Source: Stenopsyche tienmushanensis (lineage: Eukaryota; Arthropoda; Insecta; Trichoptera; Stenopsychidae). From it: 64,000 bases of DNA. The notes beneath the pieces are model-generated. The model did not search any database, had not been told where the DNA came from, and was given only the letters and a program-made list of their open reading frames with translations. Position numbers and translations under genes: made by a program. Numbering within the stretch: the first letter of the stretch is position 1; the number at the start of each line of letters is the position of its first letter. The stretch spans positions 434,001 through 498,000 of the forward strand of contig WACJ01000124.1 of the NCBI GenBank assembly GCA_008973525.1. Direction: 5' to 3'. Positions 63,291 through 64,000 of this stretch are shown one piece after another.

Positions 63291-64000
63291 GTTTATATTT
63301 ACTTTTTTATTATTTATTAATCGTACGCTAATGCATACATAATTTAAAAAAGTGTCGCGTTGAAGTCCCCTGGCTGCTGCGCCCGGGCGAGATACGTAAT
63401 CGGTGAGCTTGTAAACAATATTGGTCCCCAACCTGCCGTTATACGAGGCTCGACTGCACTTACTTTCTCATAATCACACTCAGTAATTATGTGTCCATTT
63501 TGCGTATTTTTTCCCCATTAAATTATTATATTAGACTTATATGGCTACCCTTATGTGCTAGTCTATCATTGTCTTTACCCTCTAAAACCATACTTTATTT
63601 TGCTCGTTTACCATAATCGTACTTATCGATAGATTGCAGTAATTAGTGGTAATGATATATAAACATTTAATTTAAATTTGGATGATTGAACTGGCTAGCA
63701 ATCATCTTTTGGTACCTACCAGTCAAATATAGGACAATCACACTAATACTATTGGATTCCATTGCGATTTTTTGAACTAGAACAAAATGCTTCCTATGGC
63801 TTATAAATAATTTATTAAATTAACGTTTAACCAAAATGAATCATGCTGTTTTGATTGACATTTTGTTAACTATAATGACACAGCCAAAAATGTAGCTCAG
63901 CGTAAGAAATATCATAAATTAGTTTATGGAGCGAAAGGATTAAAATTTCTTTACGAATTATGAATAAAAGCATGATATCCTGCATAAATCCTATGAAAAA
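63291..64000. other. Window end, no supported gene
   Basis: Starts with an AT run after the Tigger remnant. A GC-richer 80-base patch lies near 63360-63440. No ORF of note. Confidence 0.4.

Overview
This looks like a piece of an insect nuclear genome, possibly from a hemipteran-type species, although the order is an inference. The background is very AT-rich. The genes have spliced exons with GT..AG introns, poly(A) signals and animal-specific families, and there are many decayed class II transposons. I see no operons, bacterial ribosome-binding sites or CRISPR arrays.

The first 14.1 kb is gene-dense. It holds the last three exons of a TMEM39 homologue (+, cut by the window start), a Tigger/pogo transposase remnant, a small unrecognised coiled-coil ORF (+), a Helitron-like repeat, a complete seven-exon EXT2 (sister of tout-velu) gene (-), a complete two-exon GNB1L-type WD40 gene (+) head-to-head with EXT2, and the large 3' exon of a Sine oculis-binding protein (SOBP) gene (-). 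A second SOBP coding exon lies at 27481-27634, across a 13.4 kb intron. The 5' start of SOBP was not found, so it lies further right in the window or beyond it.

From about 27.6 kb to 64 kb I find no convincing cellular gene. This part is AT-rich intronic or intergenic DNA with remnants of mariner, Tc-like, hAT and Tigger elements, a TTAA-flanked element with a Mutator-like transposase fragment, a pair of TA-flanked non-autonomous elements, a candidate tRNA-derived SINE family, and a few GC-rich islands that may be regulatory.

The most notable points are a one-base frame break at an A6 run in the SOBP exon, an in-frame 62-codon extension after the SOBP stop, a TTAA-flanked foldback element carrying a transposase fragment, and several repeat families defined here from the sequence alone. 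EXT2 acts in Golgi heparan-sulfate synthesis, TMEM39 in ER membrane and secretory functions, GNB1L in the PIKK-chaperone pathway, and SOBP in the nucleus. The neighbours are not a functional pathway. All exon borders were placed by eye from splice signals, reading phase and remembered family conservation; no alignment or search was run.
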